Of a stretch of 32,070 nt of DNA, positions 9,454-18,731 are shown in pieces. Origin of the DNA: Candidatus Microgenomates bacterium (GTDB lineage: Bacteria; Patescibacteriota; Microgenomatia; Levybacterales; UBA12049); contig JANWKV010000035.1 in assembly GCA_025451195.1 (NCBI GenBank), forward strand, positions 1 through 32,070, given 5' to 3'. A model generated the notes under the pieces. It searched no databases and was not told the DNA's origin. It was given only the letters and a program-made list of their open reading frames with translations. A program made the position numbers and the translations under genes. Each line of letters begins with the position of its first letter. The stretch's first letter is position 1.

Positions 9454-10189
9454 TTAACATATTCATAGAAGCAGTAAACTCCATGTCAGACATAACTTTG
9501 TAATGGGCATCCTGTCCTTTAAGTATTGGAAGTTGATCAACGGTTGTTTTTGCTATTATAACAACGGGCCCTATATATTTCTTCTTAAGTTTTTTACTCA
9601 AATCCAAAATGTCATGCCCGTTAGAATTTAGCACATTTGCTCCAAATGATTTAAAGCGAAATGCAAGTGTCCCGGTATTAATAACACCATATGCCCCATA
9701 CGCATTTGCATTCACTATTATTTTTAAATTGCTTAATTTGTTTTCTCCGGCAATTCTAACAGCCTCCCAAATACTTCCTTCCGCACACTCTCCATCGGAA
9801 ATCAAACAATAAACGTCTTTTTCCCTGTTTGCAAATGCAATTCCAACTGCAATAGGCAAACCCTGGCCCAAACTTCCTGAAGAAACATGAATTCCATGTT
9901 TCTTATTTCTATCTGGATGAATATTTAAATTTTTTAGAGTTGATTTTTTAAGATACCCATAATTTTCCAAAATAGCGTACAACGCTACTCCCGCATGTCC
10001 CGCGCTTAGTATAAATTTTTCATTTTTCTTTTTTATATTGTATATTGCCGTTATAATATCTATTGCTGAAAAACAAGAGCCAATATGGCTGGCTTTGGCT
10101 TCGTAAGAAATTTGCAGTATGCGCCTTCTATAATACTTTTGTTTACTTGTGAGTTTTTTTATGAATCTTTTTATTTTATCTTGTTTCAT
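9446..10189 (-). CDS. Transketolase-like ThDP enzyme, N-terminal (PP-binding) subunit
   Basis: SHIGSCFSAIDIITAIYN; LSAGHAGVALYAIL; HVSSGSLGQGLPIAVGIAFA; SDGECAEGSIWEAVRIAGENKLSNLKIIVNAN (ThDP/Mg motif, SDG in place of GDG). Confidence 0.88.
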   Translation of the reverse strand: MKQDKIKRFIKKLTSKQKYYRRRILQISYEAKASHIGSCFSAIDIITAIYNIKKKNEKFILSAGHAGVALYAILENYGYLKKSTLKNLNIHPDRNKKHGIHVSSGSLGQGLPIAVGIAFANREKDVYCLISDGECAEGSIWEAVRIAGENKLSNLKIIVNANAYGAYGVINTGTLAFRFKSFGANVLNSNGHDILDLSKKLKKKYIGPVVIIAKTTVDQLPILKGQDAHYKVMSDMEFTASMNMLNE

Positions 10190-11129
10190 AGTCAGGATAA
10201 TTTTTTACAAACCATTTATAAGTTTTTAGGAGTCCGGCTTCAAGTGGAAATTTCGGGGTCCATGAAAGTAACTTCTTAGCAAGCGAATTATCCGCAACCC
10301 AATGTTCGTGATCCCAATTTCTTTCTTTAAATTCACCATTCTCTATTTTTACTTTTAAACGCGTTACTTTTAACAATTCTCGTACAACTTCTAAGTTTGT
10401 GTATTCTTTGCCGGATCCGATATTAAGAACTTCTCCCGATAGTCTGCTGCCTTTTTTTATCATTTTCATAAGCGCATTCACCACATCTTCTATATATATA
10501 AAATCGTGTCTAACATTTTTTTCCGTTATTTTAATCGATTTTCCTGTAAATAGATTTTCCGTAATTGTTGGGATTAAACGGTTTTTTTCTTCGTATGGTC
10601 CGTATACGGAAAAAAGCCTAACGCAAACAATTGGCTTATTGTACAACTTTGCAAACACCTGACAAAGGTAAGTTGCAGATGCCTTTGTTACGGAATAAAA
10701 ACCGTTGGGCTCCAAAAAATCCGTTTCCTTCATTGGATTTTCTTTAAAACCGTATTCCGAAGACGATCCAGCATTTACAAAAACTTTGTAGTTAATGTCT
10801 TTAGCAGCAAAAAGTAAATTATAAGTAGATTGAATATTTACATCAATCATCTTATCAACATCATTTTGAGTTGAATTAACTCCATAAGCAGCCAAATGGA
10901 AAATTGCCGCAGGATTGATTTTTTTTAGCAGTTGGACAAGAGTGTTTTTATCAGATAGCGATGTTGAATGAATTTTTATTTTCTTCAATACATGATTTAA
11001 GCGCCAGAGATTTGTTTCTTTTTTACAAAGCAGATGAACTTCAAAATTTTTTCTAAGAAGCCTAAATGTTAAATTGGACCCAATAAACCCTGCCCCGCCA
11101 GTTATTAATACGGCTTGTTTAGCGTGCAT
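10176..11129 (-). CDS. NAD(P)-dependent epimerase/dehydratase/reductase (extended SDR, nucleotide-sugar)
   Basis: VLITGGAGFIGSNLTFRLL; NAGSSSEYGFKENPM; YSVTKASATYL (YxxxK); RLFSVYGPYEEKNRLIPTI; 14-nt overlap with the downstream TK-N gene. Confidence 0.88.
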   Translation of the reverse strand: MHAKQAVLITGGAGFIGSNLTFRLLRKNFEVHLLCKKETNLWRLNHVLKKIKIHSTSLSDKNTLVQLLKKINPAAIFHLAAYGVNSTQNDVDKMIDVNIQSTYNLLFAAKDINYKVFVNAGSSSEYGFKENPMKETDFLEPNGFYSVTKASATYLCQVFAKLYNKPIVCVRLFSVYGPYEEKNRLIPTITENLFTGKSIKITEKNVRHDFIYIEDVVNALMKMIKKGSRLSGEVLNIGSGKEYTNLEVVRELLKVTRLKVKIENGEFKERNWDHEHWVADNSLAKKLLSWTPKFPLEAGLLKTYKWFVKNYPDYETR

Positions 11130-11137
11130 TTTTTTAG

Positions 11138-11166
11138 ATTATATCGCAATCCAGCCTTGGTGTCAT
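11138..11166 (-). promoter_or_regulatory. Sigma70-type promoter ATGACA-N17-TATAAT upstream of the SDR-TK-TK-GT2 genes
   Basis: On the minus strand: ATGACA (11166-11161), 17-nt spacer, TATAAT (11143-11138), then 8 nt to the ATG at 11129. Confidence 0.7.
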
Positions 11167-11173
11167 TCAGAAT

Positions 11174-12727
11174 TTATGGATTTCTCTTATAAACTTTATA
11201 AAGAGGTACGCCGTCTACTTTTGATGCATAAACTAAATCGTAATTTTTATAAATCTGATCGTACTCTTTTAAAGACTTAGGGTTATTGAAATCCTGTTTT
11301 TGATAATAATAATAGCTTGTTATAACGTAGTCATATTTTTTTCCACTTTTATATTGTTCGTAATGAAACTTATCCGAAGTTTCTATATAAAAAAGCGCAC
11401 TAAATTTATAACCAATCGTACTGCCCGGTTTTGCGTGCGAGATGATATAGTTCCCAACTTCTTTGCCGCCGTTACTCCACCAACCTATTTCAAAAAGCTG
11501 ATGTTTATATACTCCTCTAACACCCTTTACTAATTCGTTAAAATAATCAAGATAATAAGGAGAAACTTTTAACAAAGAGTATGAAAGATATAAAATAACT
11601 CCAATAAAAATTATTACTCTGTAAATTATTTTTTTTGAGAAAAGGCCGACAAGATAATCAATTCCGAGCGCGACAATCAAAGAGAATGGTGCATAAACCT
11701 GAATAATGTATCTCACACCGTGTTGTTTATATAAAATAAACGACTGCAAAAAAGGGCTTATAAACCAGATAAGTAAAATATAGAGCGTCCAATTATTTTT
11801 CCTCGGTCGAAGTTCTATTCCGAGGAAAAAAAGAATTAAAAGAAGCACCGGTGTCCTAACTAAAAATTGAACAAAGTAATAATACCAGGGTACGTGAACC
11901 GGAAACCCAAAAAACCATTCCCATGGAGAATAAATTTCTGAAAAGCGTATAGTTTTAAGGTGCAAAATCACTCCTAGAGGGTTTATAATTACGGTTGGCC
12001 AAACAAAAAGTGCTGATATAATTAATCCAGAACAAAATAAAAAAAAATATTTTTTGTTAAGTGTAATTGTTTTTTTTCGTTTAAAAATTTGCCAAAAAAT
12101 ATACATACATATCATCACTGGCACGAAGGAAAGATTTGTTAACTTAGACATTACAGATAGCGCTACTATTACCCCAAAAAAGAATATTTTTTTCCCTGAG
12201 TGTTTCTTTAAAAGTAAGGCAAAAAAATAAATTGTTAAATTAAAAAAAAATGAGAAAATGCTTTCTTGGGAAACAAGTTGGGATGTTCCTAAATATGCAG
12301 GGATCATTGAATAAATAATTGCACCTGCAATTCCAATAAAAGGAGAGACGTTCTCCCATCCAAACAGCATGACAATTGCAACGGAAAACGAACTCAAAAC
12401 TACAGACACGGTTCTTAAATTAGTTAAATCATAATTAAAAATTGGTTCGCCATTTTTTGCAATGCTTTTAACATCAAGAGAGGCAAAAATACCATAAATA
12501 AGACGGCAAACGGGAGGAGGTTCTGCATAATGCAATAAATAGGGATTGAGAAAATCCCCCTTAAGATAGATTTGAACAAAATGATATCCAGTGCTTGGAC
12601 AATACAGTTCGTCTGTCCCTCTACCCATTTTATTTAATGTGGAGAAACGCAGTACCATTGAAAAACTAAAGAGGATGAATGCAAAGACAAATTTTTTTGT
12701 ACTTATTTTTTTTAAAAGAACATCCAT
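11174..12727 (-). CDS. GT-C/PMT-like (GT39-type) multi-span glycosyltransferase
   Basis: First-loop acidic motif RFSTLNKMGRGTDELYCPSTGYHFVQIYLKGDFLNPYLLHYAEPPPVCRLIYG, then many TM helices and a C-terminal soluble domain ending YDLVYASKVDGVPLYKVYKRNP. Confidence 0.8.
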   Translation of the reverse strand: MDVLLKKISTKKFVFAFILFSFSMVLRFSTLNKMGRGTDELYCPSTGYHFVQIYLKGDFLNPYLLHYAEPPPVCRLIYGIFASLDVKSIAKNGEPIFNYDLTNLRTVSVVLSSFSVAIVMLFGWENVSPFIGIAGAIIYSMIPAYLGTSQLVSQESIFSFFFNLTIYFFALLLKKHSGKKIFFFGVIVALSVMSKLTNLSFVPVMICMYIFWQIFKRKKTITLNKKYFFLFCSGLIISALFVWPTVIINPLGVILHLKTIRFSEIYSPWEWFFGFPVHVPWYYYFVQFLVRTPVLLLILFFLGIELRPRKNNWTLYILLIWFISPFLQSFILYKQHGVRYIIQVYAPFSLIVALGIDYLVGLFSKKIIYRVIIFIGVILYLSYSLLKVSPYYLDYFNELVKGVRGVYKHQLFEIGWWSNGGKEVGNYIISHAKPGSTIGYKFSALFYIETSDKFHYEQYKSGKKYDYVITSYYYYQKQDFNNPKSLKEYDQIYKNYDLVYASKVDGVPLYKVYKRNP

Positions 12728-12741
12728 GGGTAATTTTTAGC

Positions 12742-12769
12742 ATTATATCATTGCCTGTAAATACGTCAA
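12742..12769 (-). promoter_or_regulatory. Sigma70-type promoter TTGACG-N16-TATAAT (extended TGaTATAAT) for the 11174..12727 gene
   Basis: Minus strand TTGACG (12769-12764), TGATATAAT ending at 12742, ATG at 12727. Confidence 0.7.
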
Positions 12770-12859
12770 TTGTTTCTTATGCAAAAGATTACAAATGCAT
12801 GCTAGAATATTAAAATAAAGTCTGTTAAGAGAAAAAACATATTAGAGTTTAATAATGAT

Positions 12860-13540
12860 GTGCTGGGAACCGGAGGATATTTATATACAAAAAAAGAAAA
12901 TGCTTCTGCATATATCGCAAATCTGCACCAAACGGAAGAAATATTAAAAGAATTAAAAAAATTTCCCAAACAACTCAGTATTTTGGATGTTGGCTGTGGT
13001 GATGGAACGTATACAATTGCAATCGAAAAAAATATTCATCCAAAAAAAATTTTCGGAATTGATCCTGCCAAAAATGCTATTTCTATAGCTAAAAAAAATA
13101 AAAGCAAAGTGCGTTTTCTTGAAGGAAACATTTATTCACTTTCCAAACAATTTAGAAAAAATCAATTCGAAGTCGCAGTTATTAGAGGAGTTTTACATCA
13201 TGTTTATGATCCATTAAATGCACTAAAAGAAGTAAGTAAGGTTGTTGATACTGTAATAATTCTTGAACCAAACGGCTTCAATCCAATTCTAAAAATAATT
13301 GAAAAAATTTCACCTTATCATAGAAAACACGAAGAAAGGTCATATTGGCCACCATTGCTTGCTTCTTGGATCCGGAGTAGCGGATATAAAATTGTAACCC
13401 AATCGTACTGTGGAATAGTCCCATACTTTTGCCCTTCTTGGCTTGCGAAGACACTTCGGACTATGCAACCTTTTTTTGAATCTGTACCAATAGTTAATAA
13501 ATTCTATTCAGGAGTAATATTGATTGTTGCAAAAAAATAA
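12860..13540 (+). CDS. Class I SAM-dependent methyltransferase (GTG start)
   Basis: LSILDVGCGDGTYTIAIEKNIHPKKIFGIDPAKNAISIAKK; FEVAVIRGVLHHVYDPLNALKEVSKVV. Confidence 0.84.
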   Translation: MLGTGGYLYTKKENASAYIANLHQTEEILKELKKFPKQLSILDVGCGDGTYTIAIEKNIHPKKIFGIDPAKNAISIAKKNKSKVRFLEGNIYSLSKQFRKNQFEVAVIRGVLHHVYDPLNALKEVSKVVDTVIILEPNGFNPILKIIEKISPYHRKHEERSYWPPLLASWIRSSGYKIVTQSYCGIVPYFCPSWLAKTLRTMQPFFESVPIVNKFYSGVILIVAKK

Positions 13541-13582
13541 CTTCAAACTCTTCATTTTATTGTTTTCAATATAGAAGCGGTC

Positions 13583-13588
13583 TATAAT
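13583..13588 (+). promoter_or_regulatory. -10 box TATAAT upstream of the YfhO-like gene
   Basis: TATAAT 13583-13588, TTGTTT at 13560-13565 (17-nt spacing), ATG at 13600. Confidence 0.55.
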
Positions 13589-13599
13589 TACAAAATATT

Positions 13600-16434
13600 A
13601 TGAAGCCTACTTTAAATAAAATTTTTATCCTGGGGCTTGTTGTTATCTTTATCTTTTCTTTATTTCAAACAAAGACTTTTCTTCCAACCGATGTTTTGCA
13701 TTTTTTACCTTCTTTTAGTCAAAGCGGATTTGTAAAACCTAAAAACTCACTTTTGTCGGATCCAATTTATCAATTTGAACCGTGGAGAAATTTTGCAAAA
13801 CAACAAATTATATCAGGGCAATTCCCTCTCTGGAATAATTTGAACGGGCAGGGTAGTCCATTTTTTGCAAATCCCCAAACAACAGTCTTATTTCCGTTAA
13901 ACTTCTTTTATTATTTTCTACCGATAACTTTTTCATCCTATCTTATACCATTAATGAAGATATATTTTTTTGGATTTTTTACATATCTTTATTTAAGAAG
14001 CCTTAAAATAAACAAAACCACTAGTTTTTTATCTTCATTTGTTATTTCAACTTCAGGATTTTTTATGCTTTGGCTTTTATGGCCACAAACAAACGTTTTT
14101 TTATTTTTTCCTTTAATCTTATCCCTTATTGAAAAAATTAAATCAAAACCACCCGCTGTTTACCGTTATCATCTTGGAATTACTGTTTCTATTTTCTTGG
14201 CAATTTTAGGAGGACACCCCGAAACACTTTTCCACATGACAATGATTTCCATAATTTATGCATTATTTAGACTTAAAAATAAAAGATTGTTTTTTGTATT
14301 CTTATTAAATATTTTTCTAGGTTTCTGCCTTGGGGCAATACAACTTTTGCCTTTTATAGAATATCTACTAAACAGTTATGCTCTGGGGCTAAGATCTAAT
14401 ACAAACCTTAATCAATCCTTACCAATACAAACATTCATTGGAAACTTATTTCCATTTTTTTTAGGGGCTCCGCATTTACAATTTTATAAACCTTTCGTAA
14501 ACACAAATTTCCAGGAAATAACCGGAGGATATGTGGGTTTAATAATCATTTTGAGTGCTTTAGTTGGAATATTATTTTTTTGGAAAAATTCACTAATAAA
14601 ATTCTGGAGCATATTAGTTTTAATCCTTTTGGCAATTGTTTATGGTGTCTTTCCGTTTTCTTTAATTAATTCATTGCCGGTTTTAAAATCTACTGCGAAC
14701 ACCAGGCTTTTGGCTTTTGGCGCATTTGGGCTGGTTACCCTCTTTGCAATAACTATTAATGAACTTTTAATAAACGAGCGACTCCAAAAGAAAATTTCCG
14801 AATTAATTTTTTACAAACTTTCCCGCGCTCTTTTAGTAATTTCTGCGATTTTACTTACGTCTACCTTTTTTTTCCGTGCGAACGGACAAATTAAATTAAT
14901 TCAATTTATTATTTTTTTGACTCAACATGTTTTAATTATCGCTACAACCACACTACTTTTTTATTTTTTGTTAATTTTTTTGATCAAAAAACATTTACTT
15001 CAATCAAAATATTTATTTATATTACTACTTCCAATTATTTTACAAACAACATTATTTTTTTGGACTTATAATCCTAGCCTCCCAAAATCCAATTATTATC
15101 CGCAAACCCAATTAGTTAAAAAAATGCAGAGTCTCCCAAAAGGAACTTATTTACAGGTAGGTAATTTAACTATCCCTCAAGACACAAATATTATCTACGG
15201 ACTTTCCAATGCGGAAAATTATGACGCCCTTGAAGTAAAAAGTTATAAAACAGCTTTTGACAAAGCCTTTCCAGTTAAAAATCAATGGAGTAATGTAGAT
15301 AAGGTAACGCTTAAAAGTCTTAAGGAATTTGGAATTTCCTATGTTTTGTCGGACTATAATATTAATGATACTGCTCAAGAGGTTCAACCAAAATACACTA
15401 ATCTTTTCGGACCTTTATTGAAAAACAAAATATTTATCATACCTTTTGTTGCTAAAGGTAATAAGCTTGAAGAAATAAGAATACTCCCCGCAAACTACAA
15501 TAGAAGCAATACCTGTACTTTAAGTATAGAAATTATCAAATCAGATATTAATCTACCAATTTATGCGCAAAATATTGACTGCGAAAATCTTTTTGACAAG
15601 ATGTTTTATACAATTCAATTGCAAAATGTAAACCTTTTACCAAATTCCAACTACAAATTAGAGATTTCTTCTTTAAATTCAACTGAACAAAATTCTATTG
15701 GATTATGGGGTTATAAAAACGTTCCATACGTCGAGTTATTATACAAGTCTGATTCTGCAAATTTTATTTATTTAGGTAACGAAAACAATATTCAAATTTG
15801 GAAAGTCCCAAACGTAAACCCTATTGGGATTAATATCCCTTATAAAATTGTTCATGAATCTCCATCAAGCCTTACAATCGAATATTCTACAAAGACCTCT
15901 TTCCCGACTAAATTCTATATTCCTTTTTACCCAGGATGGAAATCCACAATAGATGGAAACCAACTACCAATTAAAAATGCTCAACCATTTATAAGTTTTA
16001 ATTTACCAAAAGGAGAGCATATAGTTTCTATTTTTTTTAATTCCATGTCGTTTTTACTGGGAATTTTTATTTCATTTACTACATTCGTCATACTTTGCCT
16101 TTACTTTTTTAAAAAAGAGCTTCAACAAAGATATATAAAAGAGATAGAAAAATCCTGGTTTAAAAAAATAAAAACTTTTAAGAAAAGTAGATTAACCGAT
16201 TCATATATTATTTTATTTTTGTCGTCCCTGATAATTAGTTTATTTCTTGTTATTATTGTGAATTTATTTTTTATACCTAAATCTGTCGGAATTCCTGAAA
16301 CAACAGTAGTGAATTGGTTTATCTCACACAAACATTCCATAGCATTGGATTATCTAAGATTCTTGACTCTCTTAATAATTCCCATTTTAACCCTTTCCGT
16401 TTTGATTGTCTTAATATGGAAAAAAAGTCGGTAA
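13600..16434 (+). CDS. YfhO-like large bacterial membrane protein (GT-C-like)
   Basis: 944 aa; LLSDPIYQFEPWRNFAKQQIISGQFPLWNNLNGQGSPFFANPQTTVLFPLNFFYYFLPITFSSYLI and C-terminal beta-rich region IPFYPGWKSTIDGNQLPIKNAQPFISFNLPKGEHIVSIFF, both characteristic of YfhO. Confidence 0.85.
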   Translation: MKPTLNKIFILGLVVIFIFSLFQTKTFLPTDVLHFLPSFSQSGFVKPKNSLLSDPIYQFEPWRNFAKQQIISGQFPLWNNLNGQGSPFFANPQTTVLFPLNFFYYFLPITFSSYLIPLMKIYFFGFFTYLYLRSLKINKTTSFLSSFVISTSGFFMLWLLWPQTNVFLFFPLILSLIEKIKSKPPAVYRYHLGITVSIFLAILGGHPETLFHMTMISIIYALFRLKNKRLFFVFLLNIFLGFCLGAIQLLPFIEYLLNSYALGLRSNTNLNQSLPIQTFIGNLFPFFLGAPHLQFYKPFVNTNFQEITGGYVGLIIILSALVGILFFWKNSLIKFWSILVLILLAIVYGVFPFSLINSLPVLKSTANTRLLAFGAFGLVTLFAITINELLINERLQKKISELIFYKLSRALLVISAILLTSTFFFRANGQIKLIQFIIFLTQHVLIIATTTLLFYFLLIFLIKKHLLQSKYLFILLLPIILQTTLFFWTYNPSLPKSNYYPQTQLVKKMQSLPKGTYLQVGNLTIPQDTNIIYGLSNAENYDALEVKSYKTAFDKAFPVKNQWSNVDKVTLKSLKEFGISYVLSDYNINDTAQEVQPKYTNLFGPLLKNKIFIIPFVAKGNKLEEIRILPANYNRSNTCTLSIEIIKSDINLPIYAQNIDCENLFDKMFYTIQLQNVNLLPNSNYKLEISSLNSTEQNSIGLWGYKNVPYVELLYKSDSANFIYLGNENNIQIWKVPNVNPIGINIPYKIVHESPSSLTIEYSTKTSFPTKFYIPFYPGWKSTIDGNQLPIKNAQPFISFNLPKGEHIVSIFFNSMSFLLGIFISFTTFVILCLYFFKKELQQRYIKEIEKSWFKKIKTFKKSRLTDSYIILFLSSLIISLFLVIIVNLFFIPKSVGIPETTVVNWFISHKHSIALDYLRFLTLLIIPILTLSVLIVLIWKKSR

Positions 16435-17975
16435 TTTTTACTATTTTATTTTTAGTTATTATCTTTTTGTGGCTTCTAATCATTGGACAAGGAAACGGAA
16501 TAAGTGGATTCTTTGGTAATGTTAACATTATTGATGAAGGTCAATATGCGGCATGGATAATTAATGTCTTCCATGGCAAACTTATATACAAAGACATTTT
16601 TATTCAATATGGTCCTCTTGAAATTTTTGGAATCTATATTTTAATGAGCATATTTGGACATTCTCTTTTTTTTGTAAGGTTTGTTACCGAAACACTGATG
16701 ACATTTTTGGGAATTTGGGTGATTTTTGAGTTTCAGAAATATTTAAGAGTCAATAAAGTAGTTAATTTTATAACTTTATTTTTTTTGCTCTTAATTCCGG
16801 GCGTAACGCTTAGATATTGGATAGGTGTTCTTTGTATTTTTTTCGCTATAAAAGCACTTAGGGAAAATTCTGCAAAATATTCAATTATATTAGGTTTTCT
16901 TCTAGCCCTATCTCTTCTAATTACGATCGATGTTTTTATATTTTCCTCAATCGTAGTTTTCAGCTATTTCACTTATCACTTTTTGATTAACGAAGTTAAT
17001 TTCAAATTAAAGAAAGTGGTTATACATACGTTATTAGGAGTATTTTGCATATTGATTCCTTTTGTTTTTGTCGCATCAAAAATGGGGTTTCTTAACTCTT
17101 ACATTGACTCGTCAAAATATATCATCACATCTGTCTCAGGAGTAAATTTGCCAAACGGGCAGGGCTTGCCACAAATTAACTTCCATTCTAGTGGAACATC
17201 TCCATTGTCTTTAATTAAGTTTATTTCTTCAAAAGAAATTTTGTTTTATTTTTCGGCAATTATCCTTTTTTCTTATTTGTCTTTTTTTCTAATCAAATTC
17301 TTATTAAGAACAAATTCTAAAGAAGATACTCCAGTTTTTTTAACTACAATTTTTTCACTATTTTTATATTTTAGTATTATTGGTAGATCAGGCCACTATT
17401 TCTTGGTACTCTCTTTTGTAATTTTAATTTCCGGATACATTCTATCCGAATTAATTAAAATAAAATCAAAAAGCAAATCTGTTAAATTTTTAAAAATTCT
17501 ATTCATTTTACTGTTTGTTGTCTTTGATGTTAGGCACTTTTTGATATTTCGCTATAACATTTTTTCAAACATTATAAATTCAAAAATAACTAATAATGTT
17601 TCTGGTGTTTACCCGATTTATATTTCCAAAACACAAGCTAAAGACATCAAAGACTTACAAAATTTTGTTAAAAAAGAAACAAAAATACATGCCCCAATCT
17701 ATGTTTTAAATAATGAACCTGGTTTGTACTTCTTGCTAAATAGGAAAGACTCCACTAAATATGACCTTCCGCTTCTTGCAGGGACTCTTGAAAAAAGATT
17801 AGACACGATTGATCAGCTTAAAAAAAATCCTCCATTTTTTATAATTGAAGATAAAAATGCTTGGGGAGTAGACGACATTCCAGACATAAAAAGACAACCG
17901 GAAGTCTTTAAATATGTAAAAACCAACTATAAATTATTTAAAACTATTGATTCATTTAATATTTACTCTATTTAG
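16416..17975 (+). CDS. GT-C/PMT-like (GT39-type) multi-span membrane glycosyltransferase
   Basis: The track start (16314) gives an unlikely out-of-frame overlap. ATG at 16416 begins MEKKSVIFTILFLVIIFLWLL..., a clean TM start with only a 19-nt overlap. Loop motif NIIDEGQYAAWIINVFHGKLIYKDIFIQYGPLEIFG. Confidence 0.8.
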   Translation: MEKKSVIFTILFLVIIFLWLLIIGQGNGISGFFGNVNIIDEGQYAAWIINVFHGKLIYKDIFIQYGPLEIFGIYILMSIFGHSLFFVRFVTETLMTFLGIWVIFEFQKYLRVNKVVNFITLFFLLLIPGVTLRYWIGVLCIFFAIKALRENSAKYSIILGFLLALSLLITIDVFIFSSIVVFSYFTYHFLINEVNFKLKKVVIHTLLGVFCILIPFVFVASKMGFLNSYIDSSKYIITSVSGVNLPNGQGLPQINFHSSGTSPLSLIKFISSKEILFYFSAIILFSYLSFFLIKFLLRTNSKEDTPVFLTTIFSLFLYFSIIGRSGHYFLVLSFVILISGYILSELIKIKSKSKSVKFLKILFILLFVVFDVRHFLIFRYNIFSNIINSKITNNVSGVYPIYISKTQAKDIKDLQNFVKKETKIHAPIYVLNNEPGLYFLLNRKDSTKYDLPLLAGTLEKRLDTIDQLKKNPPFFIIEDKNAWGVDDIPDIKRQPEVFKYVKTNYKLFKTIDSFNIYSI

Positions 17976-18731
17976 TTTTAAACTGGGTTTGATCCAAAAG
18001 ATTCTGTTTCTTAGGAGTGCCAAACAAAACCACGTAAAATATCCTGTCAAAGAACTCCATAGTTTAAAATTAGTTTTTCCATATTGTCTATCTTTCCATA
18101 TTGTTGGGATTTCCAAAATTCTGGCTCCGGCCACATAACTTTTGGAAACAATTTCTAAAGTTACACTAAAACTTATAGTGCTTGAAAGCGACAACGATCG
18201 CACCAATTTTCCAGAATACATTTTAAAGCTATTTGTTGGATCACTTGTTGGTATTCCTGTAAAAAATTTGAGTAAGAATCCTGCCAATCTTGGAAATCCT
18301 ACTTTTAATGGAGAGTTCAATTCTTGTGCCCCTCCTTTTGAATAACGGGAAGGACAAGCAATATCTGCCTTTGCAGGAACTAATTTAAGTAAATCCTTAA
18401 CCTGCGTAAGATCATCGCATAAATCAGCCATTGTAACCAGAATTCTTTGACCCTTTGCTGCTTTTATACCTGTTCTAATAGCACCAGATGGACCTCTAGC
18501 TAAATTGTTTTTAATAAGCCGCAGATTCTTATTAATTGGTCTAATTTTACGAATAACAGGCAAAGTGGTGTCTTTTTCGTAATCGTAGATAATTAGTATC
18601 TCATGAGATACCTTAAGGTTTCTTTTTATACTTTTTAATGTTTCTATAATGTTTTTATCTTCGTTAAAAACCGGAATAATTATAGAAAGAGCCGGTAAAT
18701 TTTGTTTTTCTTTTGATTTGTCATGTTTCAT
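17952..18731 (-). CDS. Glycosyltransferase family 2 (DPM1-like)
   Basis: LSIIIPVFNEDKNIIETLKSIKRN...IIYDYEKDTTLPVI...ARGPSGAIRTGIKAAKGQRILVTMADLCDDLTQVKDLL. Confidence 0.86.
   Translation of the reverse strand: MKHDKSKEKQNLPALSIIIPVFNEDKNIIETLKSIKRNLKVSHEILIIYDYEKDTTLPVIRKIRPINKNLRLIKNNLARGPSGAIRTGIKAAKGQRILVTMADLCDDLTQVKDLLKLVPAKADIACPSRYSKGGAQELNSPLKVGFPRLAGFLLKFFTGIPTSDPTNSFKMYSGKLVRSLSLSSTISFSVTLEIVSKSYVAGARILEIPTIWKDRQYGKTNFKLWSSLTGYFTWFCLALLRNRIFWIKPSLKLNRVNIK

Noticed and set aside
12728-12859. Shared bidirectional promoter in the 132-bp divergent gap
   Set aside because: The two -10 candidates (minus 12742-12747, plus TGCTAGAAT at about 12801-12808) are about 60 bp apart, so these look like ordinary separate promoters.
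16314-16415. Extended N-terminus of the 16314..17975 ORF (MVYLTQTFHSIGLSKILDSLNNSHFNPFRFDCLN)
   Set aside because: It overlaps the end of the YfhO-like gene out of frame by 121 nt; ATG at 16416 begins directly at a TM helix and is the more likely start.
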